Below, in pieces: positions 1 to 13,800 of a stretch of DNA of 64,000 nt. The stretch comes from Hermatobates lingyangjiaoensis (lineage: Eukaryota > Arthropoda > Insecta > Hemiptera > Hermatobatidae), in contig JAPFBL010000232.1 in assembly GCA_026182355.1 (NCBI GenBank), positions 529,007 to 593,006 of the forward strand, in the 5' to 3' direction. The stretch's first letter is position 1. The number at the start of each line of letters is the position of its first letter. The notes under the pieces were generated by a model that saw only the letters and a program-made list of their open reading frames with translations, had not been told where the DNA came from and searched no databases. Made by a program: the position numbers and the translations under genes.

Positions 1-664
1 TGTTTTAGCCCTGAATAAGACATAAATATATGTCGAAACGTTGGCAAACAAGTTTCTTTAATATCTAGCTCAAAAGCCCTCAAACAATTTCAATATATGT
101 ATATTGTTTTTTATGAGTTGTCCGAGGAAAGGAATATGTTTCTTTACGAAGGGGTCTCTATGTGAAGAAGTTGTAGTCGAGTGTCAACATCCTTTAATCA
201 AGAGGGACTGTGCAACCTCTACCCCCATTGACATGAAGACAAACGAGAGTATCAAGTAAAATAAAATCATTATCCGTAGCACAATAGAAAAAAACCAACA
301 CCCAACCACCACAAAAATCAGAAATAGAAAGGGAACAGGAGTTCACTGCAAAATGAGGGTCATCTTTTCTGGCAATATTCTTATATCACAGAGGGACTGT
401 GCAATCTCTATACCCATTGGCGGATTAACGGAGGCTTCGCTGGGCTGCAGGTAACTGGGGCTTTCTTAGAACCGCACTCATGGATCTACAAACTCTACTC
501 TATTGTCTCCAATACTATAGTCTATATCTATTCATATATATATAATATATTAGTTCACACAGGAAAGAGAAAAACAAATAAAGACACACACAAGAGACTG
601 ACAACGATATTTCGACAGTCGTCGTCCTCCGGCAGAAGAAGTCCCTTTGAGTAGCTGAAGCTAA

Positions 665-670
<6 letters not shown>

Positions 671-702
<32 letters not shown>

Positions 703-708
703 TAAATA
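671..708. repeat. (TA)n microsatellite, one of about twenty
   Basis: Pure TA repeats. Others lie near 835, 1072, 14443, 23260, 39702, 40506, 41663, 42238, 42695, 43915, 45157, 54998, 55268, 56445, 60958, 61205 and 62434. Most border hammerhead repeats or PLE ends. Confidence 0.9.
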
Positions 709-763
709 TATAAACTAGAATTTAAAAAAGAACACATAGAAAGGAAACCACTGAACTCACTAC

Positions 764-792
764 TATATTTCGATGTCATCGTCTTCAGGAAA
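764..792 (-). ncRNA. hammerhead-like core, AUAU family
   Basis: CTGAAGA, 3-bp stem II, GAAA, ATAT. Two relatives are at 2294-2320 and 4527-4553 on the same strand. Stem I is not convincing. Confidence 0.45.
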
Positions 793-830
793 AGAAGTGA
801 ATCGCTCCAAAGGCTGATAACGACTGACTT

Positions 831-864
<34 letters not shown>

Positions 865-927
865 ATTTCACATAAACACGTGAAACAACAATCAATGATC
901 AAACCACAATAAGAAATGGGAAAACAA

Positions 928-972
928 GACTAAGATCTTTCAACCGTAACAGAGTGGTCTTTCGTCAGAGTC
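928..972 (-). ncRNA. hammerhead ribozyme, GACU/AGUC family, partner copy
   Basis: The mirror copy of the core at 997-1039, with an extra base in stem II. Core CTGACGA and GAAAG are kept. Confidence 0.6.
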
Positions 973-996
973 AAAAACCCAACTCAAGTTGGTTTT

Positions 997-1039
997 GACT
1001 CTGACGAAGACCGCTTGTTACGGTTGAAAGATCTTAGTC
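997..1039 (+). ncRNA. hammerhead ribozyme, GACU/AGUC family
   Basis: GACT-CTGACGA, a stem II (GACCG/CGGTT), GAAA, palindromic stem III AGATCT, cleavage U, then AGTC. Stem I is GACU/AGUC. It fits a minimal type I hammerhead. Confidence 0.8.
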
Positions 1040-1609
1040 TTGTTTTCCCATTTCTTATTGTGGTTTGATCATATATATAATATATATATATATATATTCA
1101 CGAGATAAACGGAAACACGATCTAAACTGGACACAATAACAGTTCAAAATTGAAGATAGGTACCAAGAATGCAAATTTTTAAAACATAAATCTGTTATAT
1201 AAATTTAATCTTGGGATATCTTGGGGCTCACATGGCTAACTTCCAGAGCAGACCAATGCGCCCGGGTGCATCCTTTGAGGAGCACTGATCTAGAGAGTTA
1301 ATTCTCTAGTGAACCAATAGACAAAGTAGACAGCTGTTCTGTGTCTCAATAGAGTGTCTTGGTCTCTAAGAAGTTAATGCACGTAGTCACAACTGATATA
1401 ATTTTGAGATAAGTGTTTACTCCAGAGAAAAAACTTTGTCTTGAAATTTTTCAAGCACAAAGAAATAGTTTAAATAAGATACAAAGCTGCTAAGATTAAG
1501 GAATAGTAGAAATAGTAATGGCTGGCTTTGGGAAAAATAAATAATATTATCACAACCACTTGGAATAAAAATATGTATAAATAAAAGACAATGTTTCTAA
1601 TAACTCCCT

Positions 1610-1615
1610 TTTATT
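1610..1615 (-). terminator. polyadenylation signal AATAAA of the FASTKD gene
   Basis: AATAAA on the minus strand, about 110 bases after the stop codon. It is the first such hexamer downstream. Confidence 0.5.
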
Positions 1616-1724
1616 AATACAAAAAAATTATAAAAATCTAAGCAACAACTAAAGTCTTCACAGAAGAATCAAACAAATTGATTTACATTAAAAGTTCAAA
1701 AAAGCAGACGGCTTGCAAGTATAA

Positions 1725-1811
1725 TCAACTATCTTTGTCGAGGATGTTCTTTAAATGTTTTAATAAAACTGATCTATCAGTTTCTTCTTCAGGCCATTCG
1801 AGTATAGACAC
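1725..1811 (-). CDS. FASTKD gene, last coding exon
   Basis: After a TTTTTTGCAG acceptor it encodes VSILEWPEEETDRSVLL and ends KDS-stop. It completes the RAP domain: the preceding exon ends GYKPHL and this one supplies the conserved hydrophobic-x-x-x-Trp strand and the following helix. Confidence 0.85.
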   Translation of the reverse strand: MSILEWPEEETDRSVLLKHLKNILDKDS

Positions 1812-4800
1812 CTGCAAAAAAGAAAAGATTATTTATAAAAGCTGATCGAATAAATATATGAAAAACAAGATTCAAAAAAAGCATTAAAGAAGCAAAAATA
1901 ACATTTCCCAAATTCTTCATCACTGTCAACATTATTAGAGTACAACTAAGGCGAAACCAACATATTAAATAAAATTATATTCCGTTATGCTGATACGAAA
2001 CTAAAACATCAGTTTTAATATGCGGTTGACATTTTTAATTTCACTAGAATATTGTGAACATTACTGAAGATGTAATTACTATATATTCTGTAAACATATT
2101 AGTGATTAGATATATTGACATTACTTGTTCAATAGGTATTTATTACCAGGAGCATTCCACATTTCCTAGTCCCACTTGAAGATGCCTAACTTGCGAAACC
2201 GGTTGAGCGGCCTTATCACAGATAACGGACTTTTATATATATAAACTAGAATTTAAAAAGAACACATAGAAAAGAAATCACTGAACTCACTACTATATTT
2301 CGATGTCCTCGTCTTCAGGAAAAGATGTGAATCGCTCCAAAGGCTGATAACGACTGACTTGGCGTTCGAACTGAAGCACTCAAACAGTGTAGCCAACTTT
2401 CGGAGGAAAGGTAGACAGGGAAGATAAAGAGATAAAAGCCAAATAAAAATTAAAAAATGAAAACATTTAACTAAAATAAAATTAAAAGCTGATAACAACT
2501 ATTAAAAAAAAAAAAAAAAAAAAATCATCGATTGAGGTTAAGCCCAGGAGCCGATCTACCGCCCAGAAGACTAGTAAGTGCTTCTTCTGAAGATCTCAGA
2601 GTGACTATCGAATTAGTCTGATCAATCTGCCTCAGGACCTGTACACGGAAACAGTCATTGAAACTGAGTCCGTGAGAACTGGCATGAGTAGCAACGGGAA
2701 GGTCACTGCGTTTGCCAACGGATTTTTTTTCTTTTTTTTTTTTAATAGTTGTTATCAGCTTTTAATTTTATTTTAGTTAAATGTTTTCATTTTTTAATTT
2801 TTATTCAATATATATATATATTGGTATAAATAGGTAGCAGATCCTCTTTCAAACAGGTATCATTAAAATTAACCACAGTCTCGGCATTCACGATCTTAAG
2901 ACTTAGAGATTCGATCCTACGAACTAACATCCTGCTAACAGGATTCAACTGGAAATGGAGTTGGCCAAGTGACATGTTAAATTAAAATCAATGAGATAGT
3001 CAATGGTATTAATAGATTAAATAGATTAGTAAATGTTAATATAAAGAGAAGATAAAAGGTCAATAAAGAACAAGAAACAAAGCGGTTAGAATAAAAGAGT
3101 TGAAAGGTCAACAGTATAACTAGATTAATAGGTAATAAATAGATTAAGAATATTAAAGTAAATGAAGGATAAAAGATTATTAAAGGATAAGAAAATGTAT
3201 TAAAATAAGAGAGTTGAATGAAAGTGAGCATTAATAGGGAAGGTATAGTTAGAAATAAAGAAAAGTACAATAAAGATAATGATAAAAGAGTTAAAAGGTC
3301 AATAGTATAAATAGATTAGTAGGTAATACATAGATTAATAAAGATTAAATTAATAATAATAATAATTAATAATTTAGATTAATAATAAACAAGAATGGGT
3401 ATATTAAATAAAGAATTGAAAGAAAGTAAGAATTAATAGGGAAGGTACAGTTAGTTAGAAATAAAGAAAAGAATAATAGTAATAAATATAAGAAAAGATA
3501 ACGTATTGGTAGCGCAAGCTTTCCAATTTTATATATACTATATTTTATTAATATATACATATTACATAATAATATTACGTACATTTTATTTATTACATAT
3601 ATTATTAAAAAAGTAATAATATACATAATATTATTACTTTGAATAAATTTTATTAATAATTTAATATTATTTATTAATATTAACATTTTATCAATATTAT
3701 TATTAAATGTATGTATATTATCATGAATTAATATCCTTTTTTTAATATCCTCATTTTATATATTCTTATTCTTAATATAAAAATTCAATGTTCGACAATA
3801 CTCTACAATCTCGAACTGAAAACATACAAATATAAATACATTTCAACTATTTCTATATATAAAAACCAAAATGACTTAAACTAAAGAAGGAAACCAAACA
3901 TCTACTATGATCAATAATTTCGAACAGTTTGTCATCAAGAAAAGAGGAGGAGAGAATTTGAAGCGGGAGATATGTTTTCAGTTAACTTTCTTAGATGCGA
4001 ACTGTTTATTTGAAATATCGATCGTAGTGTTTTGTTTTGCCTTTGTTACTTTTAGTTTTAACTTTCTTTACAGCATTAGCTTAGTATTTTAAAATATATT
4101 ATTACAAGTATAAGTTTAGAAACAAATTATATATGCACTGAGAGTTTGCAGTTTTTAATGATGAAGAAGTCTTCTACATTAAACACTTTCAGGGTTATCA
4201 ACAATTCTGGAAACTTCAATCAACCAGGTTAAGAAGTATTTATTATTTTTTAGTTCACTTGCTCTCTGACGATGTGTTGACGAAAGGCCTTAGAGCATTG
4301 TTTCCAAATTTGTTTCATTGTGGTAAATTAAGTTATATAACTGAGTCAGTTGGGTTTTTGACTCTGACGAAGACCGCTTGTTACGGTTGAAAGATCTTAG
4401 TCTTCTTTTCCCATTTTCTTATTGTGGTTTGATCATTGATTGTTATTTCACGTGTTTATGTGAAATCTTTATATATATAGTATATTGACACAAAGAACAC
4501 TCAGAAATAAATCAGAAACTCACTACTATATTTCGATGTCCTTGTCATCAGGAAGATAGTAGTGAGTTTCTGTTTTATTTCTGAGTGTTCTTTGTGTCAA
4601 TATAGTTTATTTATTTCGTGGAATCGTTTCATTTAATTCGTTACGCGTGAACTATATATATATATATATACATAAAAGTGTTATATATATAAGCTATACG
4701 TATCCAAATGCCACTGAAATTGCCTTGTGGCCCGCAGTTACTTGGAAATTGCATAATGCGGCCTCCAGTTCACAAAAGGTTGCCTATGTCTGATATAAAT

Positions 4801-7800
4801 AATTTAACTTAAATATTTTTTTTTATATTACTGTAACTAATTTCTGAATTGAAGTAATCCTGGAGATGTTTAAAAAATAGACGAAATGCCAAAAAAAAAA
4901 AAACTATACCAAACCTCGATAAAGAAAGAAAAATATTACGGACTATATGTGGTCAAATAAGAAAACACTGTATTAAGTGAATAGCTGAAATTTATTAAGT
5001 ATTAACTGAAATTTAACTTTAATATATACAAGAAGTAGACTAACCAAATGCGGTTTGTATCCAAGATTGGTAATGGCGTCTATTTTCAATGTTGAAAATC
5101 CAGTCAGCCTATTCGTGCCCAGGCAAAACATATTCTTGCTACAAGCTATCACTGCTTGCCAAGTACCACCACTTGAAGGAGCTTTCACTTCACTTTCAAA
5201 GTCCTGCAAGTTTTTGATCTCTGGTGGTAGCTCCATGCTCCTTCCTTTTTTATCAACCTGATAGATGATATCTACCAACAGGAAAAAGTTTAAACAAACA
5301 ATCTTGAGTGGTCTACAGTCAACTTTACAGTAAGTACACTCATTACCAGAAATATTCAACACTCAATTCAAGTAATTGATTTATTTAATGTTGGTACTAC
5401 GTTTACCAATTATAACGAAATGGAACATGAGTGATGAAATCTTTAGACAATTCATCATATAGTCAATTTTCTTTTATTATCATTTAAGGTACATAATAAA
5501 AACAAATGTACAATTCTGAGGTAAAATGGATAAACAACCAAAAGTCTCCACACAAAAATGAAGTTTTATTTAACAGCAACAACGCGTTTCGAACACTTTG
5601 TGTTCATCATCAGGAATACACTATAATACAAATTATATCTAATCAGTTACAAAATTAGAGTGAAATAATAAAATTCAATTAAGAGAATTCAAGACATACC
5701 CAAGGATGTGGTGCTGATGGGTTGGTCCAGTGAAAACAACAAGTAGGAAACAGATCCGCTGCGAAAGAGTGGAGATAGGCATTTAGGAGATAAGGTGACA
5801 AAGGTGTAGTGTTTGCTTGAAAACCATTAACTGTAATACAGAAGGCCAGAAACACTAATTTAGAGGAAAGAAACTTTTTTGTTTTTAATTTATTCTTTGT
5901 GATTCTAGGAACAGTTAAGGAAATTTTGTACACCCTGGAATTTGATCATTAAGACATAGAGAGGCAGAAGGATTATTAATGAAGGCTTTGTTTATTTCGA
6001 AAGATTCCAAATTACAAATTTCTTTAAACTTTCTATTCGCATATAGGAAATTTGTAATTTGTAAGAAATTTGTAATTTGGAAGCTTTTGAAATAAACAAA
6101 GCCTTCATTAATAATCCTTCTGCCTCTCTATGTCTTAATGATCAAATTCCAGGGTGTCCAAAATTTCTTAAACTGTTCCTAGAATCACAAAGAATAAATT
6201 AAAAAAAAAAAAGTTTCTTTCCTCTAAATTAGTGTTTCTGGCCTTCTGTATTTCAGTTAATAGTTTTCAAGCATACCCGACGGCTTTGTCACCTTATCCC
6301 CTAAATGCCTATCCCCACTCTTTCGCAACGGATCTGTTTCCTACTTGTTGTTTTCACTGGACCAACCCATCAGCACCACATCCTTGGGTATGTCTTGAAT
6401 TCTCTTATTGAATTTTATTATTTCACTCTAATTTTGTAACTAATTAGATATAATTTGTATTATAGTGTCTTCCTGATGATGAACACAAAGTGTTCGAAAC
6501 GCGTTGTTGCTGTTAAATAAAACTTCATTTTTCTGTGGAGACTTTTAGTTGTTTATCCATTTTACCTCAGAATGAGTAAATACCACACAATTACGGATTG
6601 CACAACTAATGATTTTAAAATGTACTATTGTTTTCTCCAATTTTAATGCTTTAATAGAACATGGCATGTTAAATGATTTGAAAGTTATGTACTTTTTTGT
6701 AATTAATAACTTAAAATATAAATTATTCCATACTATTATTTTTATATTTTGTATAAATCAAATAAGTATATTATTATTTAAACTATATTACTATATAGAA
6801 TTTGTTATTGAATAATATTCTAATTAAAAAGAACCTAACCTTCTTGAGTGTATTGGTATGATTCCTCGAGAATTATTCAGGATCAAAGACAAACCAATTC
6901 TAGTTTTTTTTTTTTTTTAAAGAAGTCATAAATGTTTAATCATTTATAATTTTTCGACCTTTACAAATTATCTGTACAATTTTTTCTTTGTTTATCTTTA
7001 TTTTGATGAATACTTTGAACTATTGATATTTTTGTTAAAACAAACTTCTATTTTTCTCCCTGTATATATAATTAACATTGTAGAATAAGTCTACAGGTTA
7101 TATCCTTTGGACCGTGGATATGCAATATATGCATATTGCACACATGATGAAGTAAAGTAAACTTCATTATTATTTAAGTATTTCATAGTAACTAATAGTA
7201 ATTTAATTTAAGTAACAACCCCCCCTTTCTAGTTAACAAAGTGGGTGGAGGGTTGGATTGTTCCACCGTGGTTACGACAATAAATTTAACTCAGTAAGTT
7301 ATACAACCGCTTTAACAATTAAGAAAATAATAATTTTTTGGAAGTAAAGATCGGATCTCATTTCTACTATACTTCCCTTATCTATACTTCTGTCAATAAA
7401 AATATTTGAGTTTTAATCTTGTCGGTCACGGAAGATAAGGACCCTTCTACCAGATACTATTGCATCAGTAATAAAATAATGTTTCATTATTAATCAAAAT
7501 AAATAAATAATATCATTTTCAACTTCCATCAATGAAACTATATATAAATACACGAGGTCAAAATTGAAGATTAACACACAGAGTAATGAACACACCTACA
7601 AACTAAAATTTCAGGCAATCTATCTTCAGGAGAGAAGAAAGAGGGAGACCAAGTACGTTACAGTAACTCTTGCTTACTTGTTACATGGAGCTTGGTTTCC
7701 CTCTCTCTTTTCTCCTAAAGACGAATTGCCCCAAAATTTGAGTTTTAAGTGTATTTCCTTATTCTGTGTGTTACTCTCCTTCGATTTTGAATTCATATTT

Positions 7801-10800
7801 TGTCCAGTTTGGATCTTCTTTCAGATTTTATAGTATATATAAATAAAATAATAAAGTATTTATAACATTATATTATACATGATCTAGGTCGAAATATTGA
7901 AGTGAGTTGTATATTGTTTTTACATGTTCTTTTATTTAAATCGTTTGAAATTTTGTCCTGACAGACTGTATCATTTTTTCAATATTATATATACATATAT
8001 ATTACAATATAAACAAAGAAACATAGAGAAATCAGAAGAACACACTTACAGTCTCTAATTTTCGGTTTGAACCGTCTTCAGGAGAGATAAGAGAGGGAAA
8101 CCAAGCGCACTGGATCAGAGACGGTTGGAGACCGTCTGATCCAACCGTCTCTGATCTTGGTTTCCCTCTCTTATCTCTCCTGAAGACGGTTCAAACCGAA
8201 AATTAGAGACTGTAAGTGTGTTCTTCTGATTTCTCTATGTTTCTTTGTTTATATTGAACTATATTTGTCCGTTTTGGATCGTATTTCCAACGAAAAAAAG
8301 TGCATATATATTACAATACATATATAACAATATAATATCTTCTATCAAACAATATACTATTACTATATTCTACCTTATTTGTGCAAATGAATGAAAACAG
8401 AATATTTGCTCTGAGTAACGGTTACATATTAATATGTTATATTGAAAATATTTGGAACATAATATGTTATACTACCAGTATATAATACTATTCGAAGCAA
8501 CTTAAAAGTTAAATAAAAACGAAGCTTATTTAACTAAGTTATACGGCAGTGGTTCCCAACCTGTGGGTCGCGACCCCAAACGGGGTCGTGACACCAATGC
8601 CATGGGGTCGCCAATTGATTTTGACCCGAACGTGAATATTATTTAAAACACGGTAAAAACAGAAGACAGTTAAATAAATAACTTTATGAAATAAAATTAA
8701 GACAATTATATAAATTCAGTAATATCAGTAGTAATATCAGAAATCGCAATAAGGAATTTATTGCCCTTCCCAACAACTTACTTATGTGAAACAGCCTTCT
8801 CCCAACTACTCATCCTTAAAAACAATTACTGAAATAAATTAGATGTGGAACACGACTTGAGGTGTGCCATATCGACAACGGAGCCCAGGATAGAATTGCT
8901 AGCTAAAAAGCTACAATACGAGCTATCTCATTAAGGTCAGTTCATAAACATACTTTAGTAAAGTTACATAACAGTATGAAATTTGTTTGTTTGAATACTT
9001 CGAAATTGATTTGCAATTAATTAATGTTTTGTAGGAGCTTTGAAATTAATGAATAAATTCCATATTAATCATATATTTAAGGAATATACAGTTACTTCAC
9101 TAAAAAAATTGCAATATATGCCAGTTTCTTATAGAAAAAATAAATGTATAAAAGATATTTTAACGATTGGGGTCGCTTCCTGATTGCTTGTTCTAAAATG
9201 GGTCGCTATATTTGAAAGGTTGGGAACCGCTGTTATACGGTTTAAATAACACTTAACCCTTTATAGAAAATTGGTTGAGATATTTATTTTGTGAATACTA
9301 CACCAGTCCATACATAATTCTCATATTTATCAAGGTAAACAATAATTTTTAGTAATACAATTAATACTAACCAGCTCTTGGGTGTCCAGGCACAATGTAA
9401 ACATACTTGACTTTATCTTCACCATACATCTCCTGCAATAGATTCATGATCGTATGGATGAATTTGGAGTGTTTGGATAATTTCTTTCGTGTATTTGGAA
9501 CAAATGTTGAATACCTCTGGAAAATAATAGAGCAGCTTCAAGATGAAAATTGAATTTAATATAATATGATAAATTGGTTTATTTTTTTTTTTACTTAAAT
9601 AAATGTTTATACACTGTAAAGTAGGACTCCAAAGAGGAATATTTCTTTCAAACTTAATTAATATTATTTTCACTGACATTGATTTTGTTGGTAATAATTT
9701 TTTTTAGAAATATTGAGGGTAAAATGAAATACTTTAAGTTTCATTTTACATGTACACTAAATCGATAACGAGATTTCACAATAAACATGTGAAATAAAAG
9801 TCAACATCCAAACCACAGTAAAAATAAAATAAAATAAAATAAAATAAAATAAAGACCGTTTTGACTCTGACGTAGGCCGCTTGTTACGGTTCAAAGATGT
9901 TAATCTTTTTCCTTTGGAAGTTAGGACGTTCGTTTATTTCTAATATAGTGCAATCTGTTATTATGTGGTATTTACTCATTGTAGGGTAAAAATCTAATGA
10001 AATGGTCTCCACATATAAAACTTTTAATGATATAAACAACGCGTTTCGAACACGTAGTGTTCTTCTTCAGGCATTAACTAAAAAAAAATACAATGACACC
10101 AGAGAGTTATCTATAGTACAAAGTAAATAAGTACAAAAATTAATATAAAATAAAATAAGGCAGAAAGTACGAACTAATGGTGAGGGCCTCTGAATAAGAC
10201 TGACTGGAAATGGAAAGGACATGGGTGGGGGTATATAGGGTACATCTGTTTCTTATTAGAGCAGGTAGAGTTTTCTCTAAAGTTAGGCTGAGCCTTTACA
10301 TTTTCTTTTAGACTAAGTGTAGGAAACATATTGAAAAAATAACACACAGAGCTATAACGAAATATAAACCAAATATATGTATAAGGAGGAAGTAGAACTT
10401 TTTTTTTTTTTTTTTTTTTATATTATTATTATTTTTATATAAATAAATTAAGAAACGTTGTACATTTGGGGATTTGCTCATTGAGGCAAGTAGAAGAATT
10501 ATCGTGCACTAGTTTGTTGAACTAGTGCACGATAATTCTTCTACTTGCCTCAATGAGCAAATCCCCAAATGTACAACGTTTCTTAATTTATTTATATAAA
10601 AATAATAATAATATAAAAAAAAAAAAAAAAAAAGTTCTACTTCCTCCTTATACATATATTTGGTTTATATTTCGTTATAGCTCTGTGTGTTATTTTTTCA
10701 ATATGTTTCCTACACTTAGTCTAAAAGAAAATGTAAAGGCTCAGCCTAACTTTAGAGAAAACTCTACCTGCTCTAATAAGAAACAGATGTACCCTATATA

Positions 10801-13800
10801 CCCCCACCCATGTCCTTTCCATTTCCAGTCAGTCTTATTCAGAGGCCCTCACCATTAGGTTCGTACTTTCTGCCTTATTTTATTTTATATTAATTTTTGT
10901 ACTTATTTACTTTGTACTATAGATAACTCTCTGGTGTCATTGTATTTTTTTTTAGTTAATGCCTGAAGAAGAACACTACGTGTTCGAAACGCGTTGTTTA
11001 TATCATTAAAAGTTTTATATGTGGAGACCATTTCATTAGATTTTTACCCTACAATGACGTTCGTTTACATTACGTCGTAAGTTCTTAATCTCGATCTTGA
11101 GAAATAATTAAGAAAGTAATTAAGAAATAATCAAATTTTATACTGAATCACTGCAGCAAAAAAAAAAAAGCTTAAAGTCCTAGTTACAGTGTTGAATCAT
11201 ATTTTTTTTATACTTAGTTTTTTTGAGTTACTGGGTTTGAGCTAATTACTCCATTAATTCTTAAAGAACTTTACAATGAAGCTGTACTTTTTATTACTTA
11301 TCTACAGTTCAGTACCATGCACGAGTACTACTTACTTCCAAATAGTGAAAAAAACTTTCCAATGTCCGCATGATACCCAAACCTAATAAACTTGTCCATC
11401 TGTCCACTTCCTACAGCCTGCTACCAATTCTAGGAAAAATGCTACACAGACTATTCCTAAAAAGAATTCTTCCTATCCTATATCCTCAGAATATTATCCC
11501 CAGCCACCGGCTTCGTCTTCGGCAACATACTTGTAACATACAGCAACTCAACCATACAGTAGTATCATCGGACACTTGCTGACATTTCCTCTGCAATTGA
11601 ACAAGGCCAATATCGCTCGGGTGCGTTCTTTGACGTTTCTCAGACCTTTAACCGAGTTTGGCATCCAAGCTATTGAAATTACAAAACAAAAGACTGATAT
11701 ATACCATAATACTTAACCCGATTTGGACTTATGGACTCGAAATCTGAGGATCAATAAAGCCTACAAAGAATTCAAACAGCCCTAATCCATAATCCTTCGT
11801 TAAATTGTACAAACTCTCTTTTATGTTTCTGCCAATTAAAAGACATTTTACCCTCAACATATTACCTCATAGTTTGCTACTATCTGACTGATAGGTATTT
11901 CCGGGTTGACGAAAGAGCTGTTCTTTCCTTCTACTTTTCTATAAAAGCTGGTATGCCCCAGAAGAGTGTTCTGGTTCCCACTCTATACCAAAACATACAC
12001 AGCTGACATCAACCCATCCTAAAGAACTGCATTTCGTCATTACCGAAATGAACAAATAAATTGTTTACTAATAAATTTTATCTCTAATAAATGAACAAAG
12101 CGATATATTATTTAAACCCTTAAAGAAAATGAAGCGGCGACTTGACAAAGACGAAAATAATAGAAAAAGAATTAGACTAAATAATAGTAACTAAAATAAT
12201 AATAAAAGGTAAATGAAATAAAGTTAAAATATTTAAATAGTAAAATCTAGGCAGCACTGTGATAGTAGGTAGGTTATATAATCAGAAAGGTAAGATTCCT
12301 TAGATCAGTTCTTGTTGAACATGGGCGAAACCGGTCCGACAGCTACAGCAGCAGTGTACGAGGTAAGACGGTATATTATATGTTTAATATTAATAACTAT
12401 TTTTACGTTTGCAGATGGTACAGCAATCCTATTAAGTGATTGAGATCGTTCCACTCAATTCCCCCTACAATCTTTACTCGATCTGAAGTCTTGGTGCCAG
12501 AAGAAAAGAATTAAATTAAATACAAAGAATCTATTTGTATTACTTTCAAAGTACAAAGACAAAGTTGTCCTCTTGTCTATATTAACAACTCTCCACCCCC
12601 AATTGCCAAAGTAGTGCAATATCCGGGGATGTATATCGACAAACAACAAACATGGAATCCACATACAAGACTGAAATGACATGACCTAATGAGACGATAG
12701 AAGATGTTATCGAAACTTCTGGACAAAAGAACAAATTTTACTCTATAAAATAAAATACTGATTTATACTACAGTATTTAAACCGATTTGGACTTATGGAC
12801 TCGAAAACTGGAGATCAGCCAAGCAAGCGTACAAATATCCAAAGAGCCCAATCCATAGTCCTTCGCAAAACTGTACAAGCTCCGTTTTATGTTTCTAACA
12901 ATAGCATTCATAATCCCTTTTATCCACCAAGAAATCCGATCTCGTACCGTAAACTCATGAATCTTTACCCACCAACCTAAATCCTTAAATTCAGCAATTA
13001 TTATCCCACCAGACTGATTATTAGATTTTTTAACCGAGAGACCTTCTCAGCAATGCTAACTGACAAGACCATTTAAAAGTGATAAGAACAATTTATATGA
13101 AATACTATCAATGAGTAATTTCTCTAATCTTTTATTTTAATTTAGTTGTAGCATGGATCACTATTAGTTGTTACCCCGTCTAAGGGTAGTTGTAATATAT
13201 TAATAAATATAAAAAGAACCATCAAAATTGCATTAAAATATTCATGTGTTGAAGATGAGTATTTTATTTTGAACATTTAAAAAAAACACTTCAAAAAATG
13301 TCCATCAGTTTAATTTTAAGGTTTAAAATTAGTCCAGTAATTAGTCATTACATTATTTTACTAATTATTATATATACGCAATCTATTCATACACTGTGAG
13401 ACGTATTGAAATTGTGAATGACTGAGGTTTCCTCGATTGTTAATTTTTAATAATTCAACTCACCACTAACCTTCCAAAGATATGACTTCAAAAACGGGTC
13501 CAACCTCTCGCCTGAGTAGTTTTTGTTGTTTTGTGAAACCATAAAGTCTATACAAGGCAACTCTCTCCCATACACAAACTTGTTATCGCCTGAAACAATT
13601 AGTGATTTATTTAATAGTTTCAAACGAGTGGCCAAAGTGGAGTTAATTCACAAAAACAAATTAACAAGAGAAATTATTATAGCAGGTACCAAAATAATAA
13701 AAAAAGGAAAAAAGGAAAACGGAATAAAAGGAAAGAGATCTTAACAAACTTAAAATTATTGAAGCTGTACGCATACAAAAATTGAAACCATATATCAAGA

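Larger units (their letters stand above)
897..1071. repeat. hammerhead-containing palindrome
   Basis: GATCAAACCACAATAAG at the left is matched by its reverse complement at the right, the two arms meeting near 984. Each arm carries one hammerhead core. (TA)n flanks it on the right. Confidence 0.85.
1812..5044 (-). other. FASTKD last intron, filled with PLE and hammerhead repeats
   Basis: This intron holds a GIY-YIG fragment in an inverted repeat (2435-2808), two minus-strand hammerhead-like cores, two plus-strand hammerheads (4261-4402) and a small palindrome (4483-4603). From 2950 to 4100 it is very A-rich DNA with no gene that I can support. Confidence 0.6.
5513..6573. repeat. 1.06-kb palindrome with paired hammerheads
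   Basis: ATTCTGAGGTAAAATGG at the left is mirrored at the right. The arms are about 500 bases with a few differences. A hammerhead lies in each arm (minus 5583-5613, plus 6473-6508). It is inside a FASTKD intron. Confidence 0.88.
8003..8259. repeat. palindrome with paired hammerheads
   Basis: CAATATAAACAAAGAAACAT at the left is mirrored at the right; the centre is near 8130. Both arms have an intact UCUC/GAGA-type hammerhead. Confidence 0.85.
9977..11056. repeat. 1.08-kb near-perfect palindrome with paired hammerheads
   Basis: Arms of about 538 bases meet at a 5-base spacer near 10517 (AGTT-TGTTG-AACT). Every part I compared is identical or nearly so, including long poly(T)/poly(A) runs. 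Flanks differ on the two sides. The apparent 101-residue ORF at 10553-10858 is only one arm read through. Confidence 0.9.

Noticed and set aside
5513..6573. Palindromes as fold-back sequencing artefacts
   Set aside because: An artefact would mirror unique flanking DNA as well. Here the mirrored part is bounded, the flanks differ, arms have diverged in several cases, and the units recur singly elsewhere.
7564..7833. 89-codon ORF as a gene
   Set aside because: It includes pieces of the hammerhead repeat unit (CAGGAGAGAAGAAAGAGGGA and its mirrored text) and has no recognisable protein features.
10553..10858. 101-codon ORF with poly-Lys tract
   Set aside because: It lies wholly within one arm of the 1.08-kb palindrome and includes a poly(A) run.
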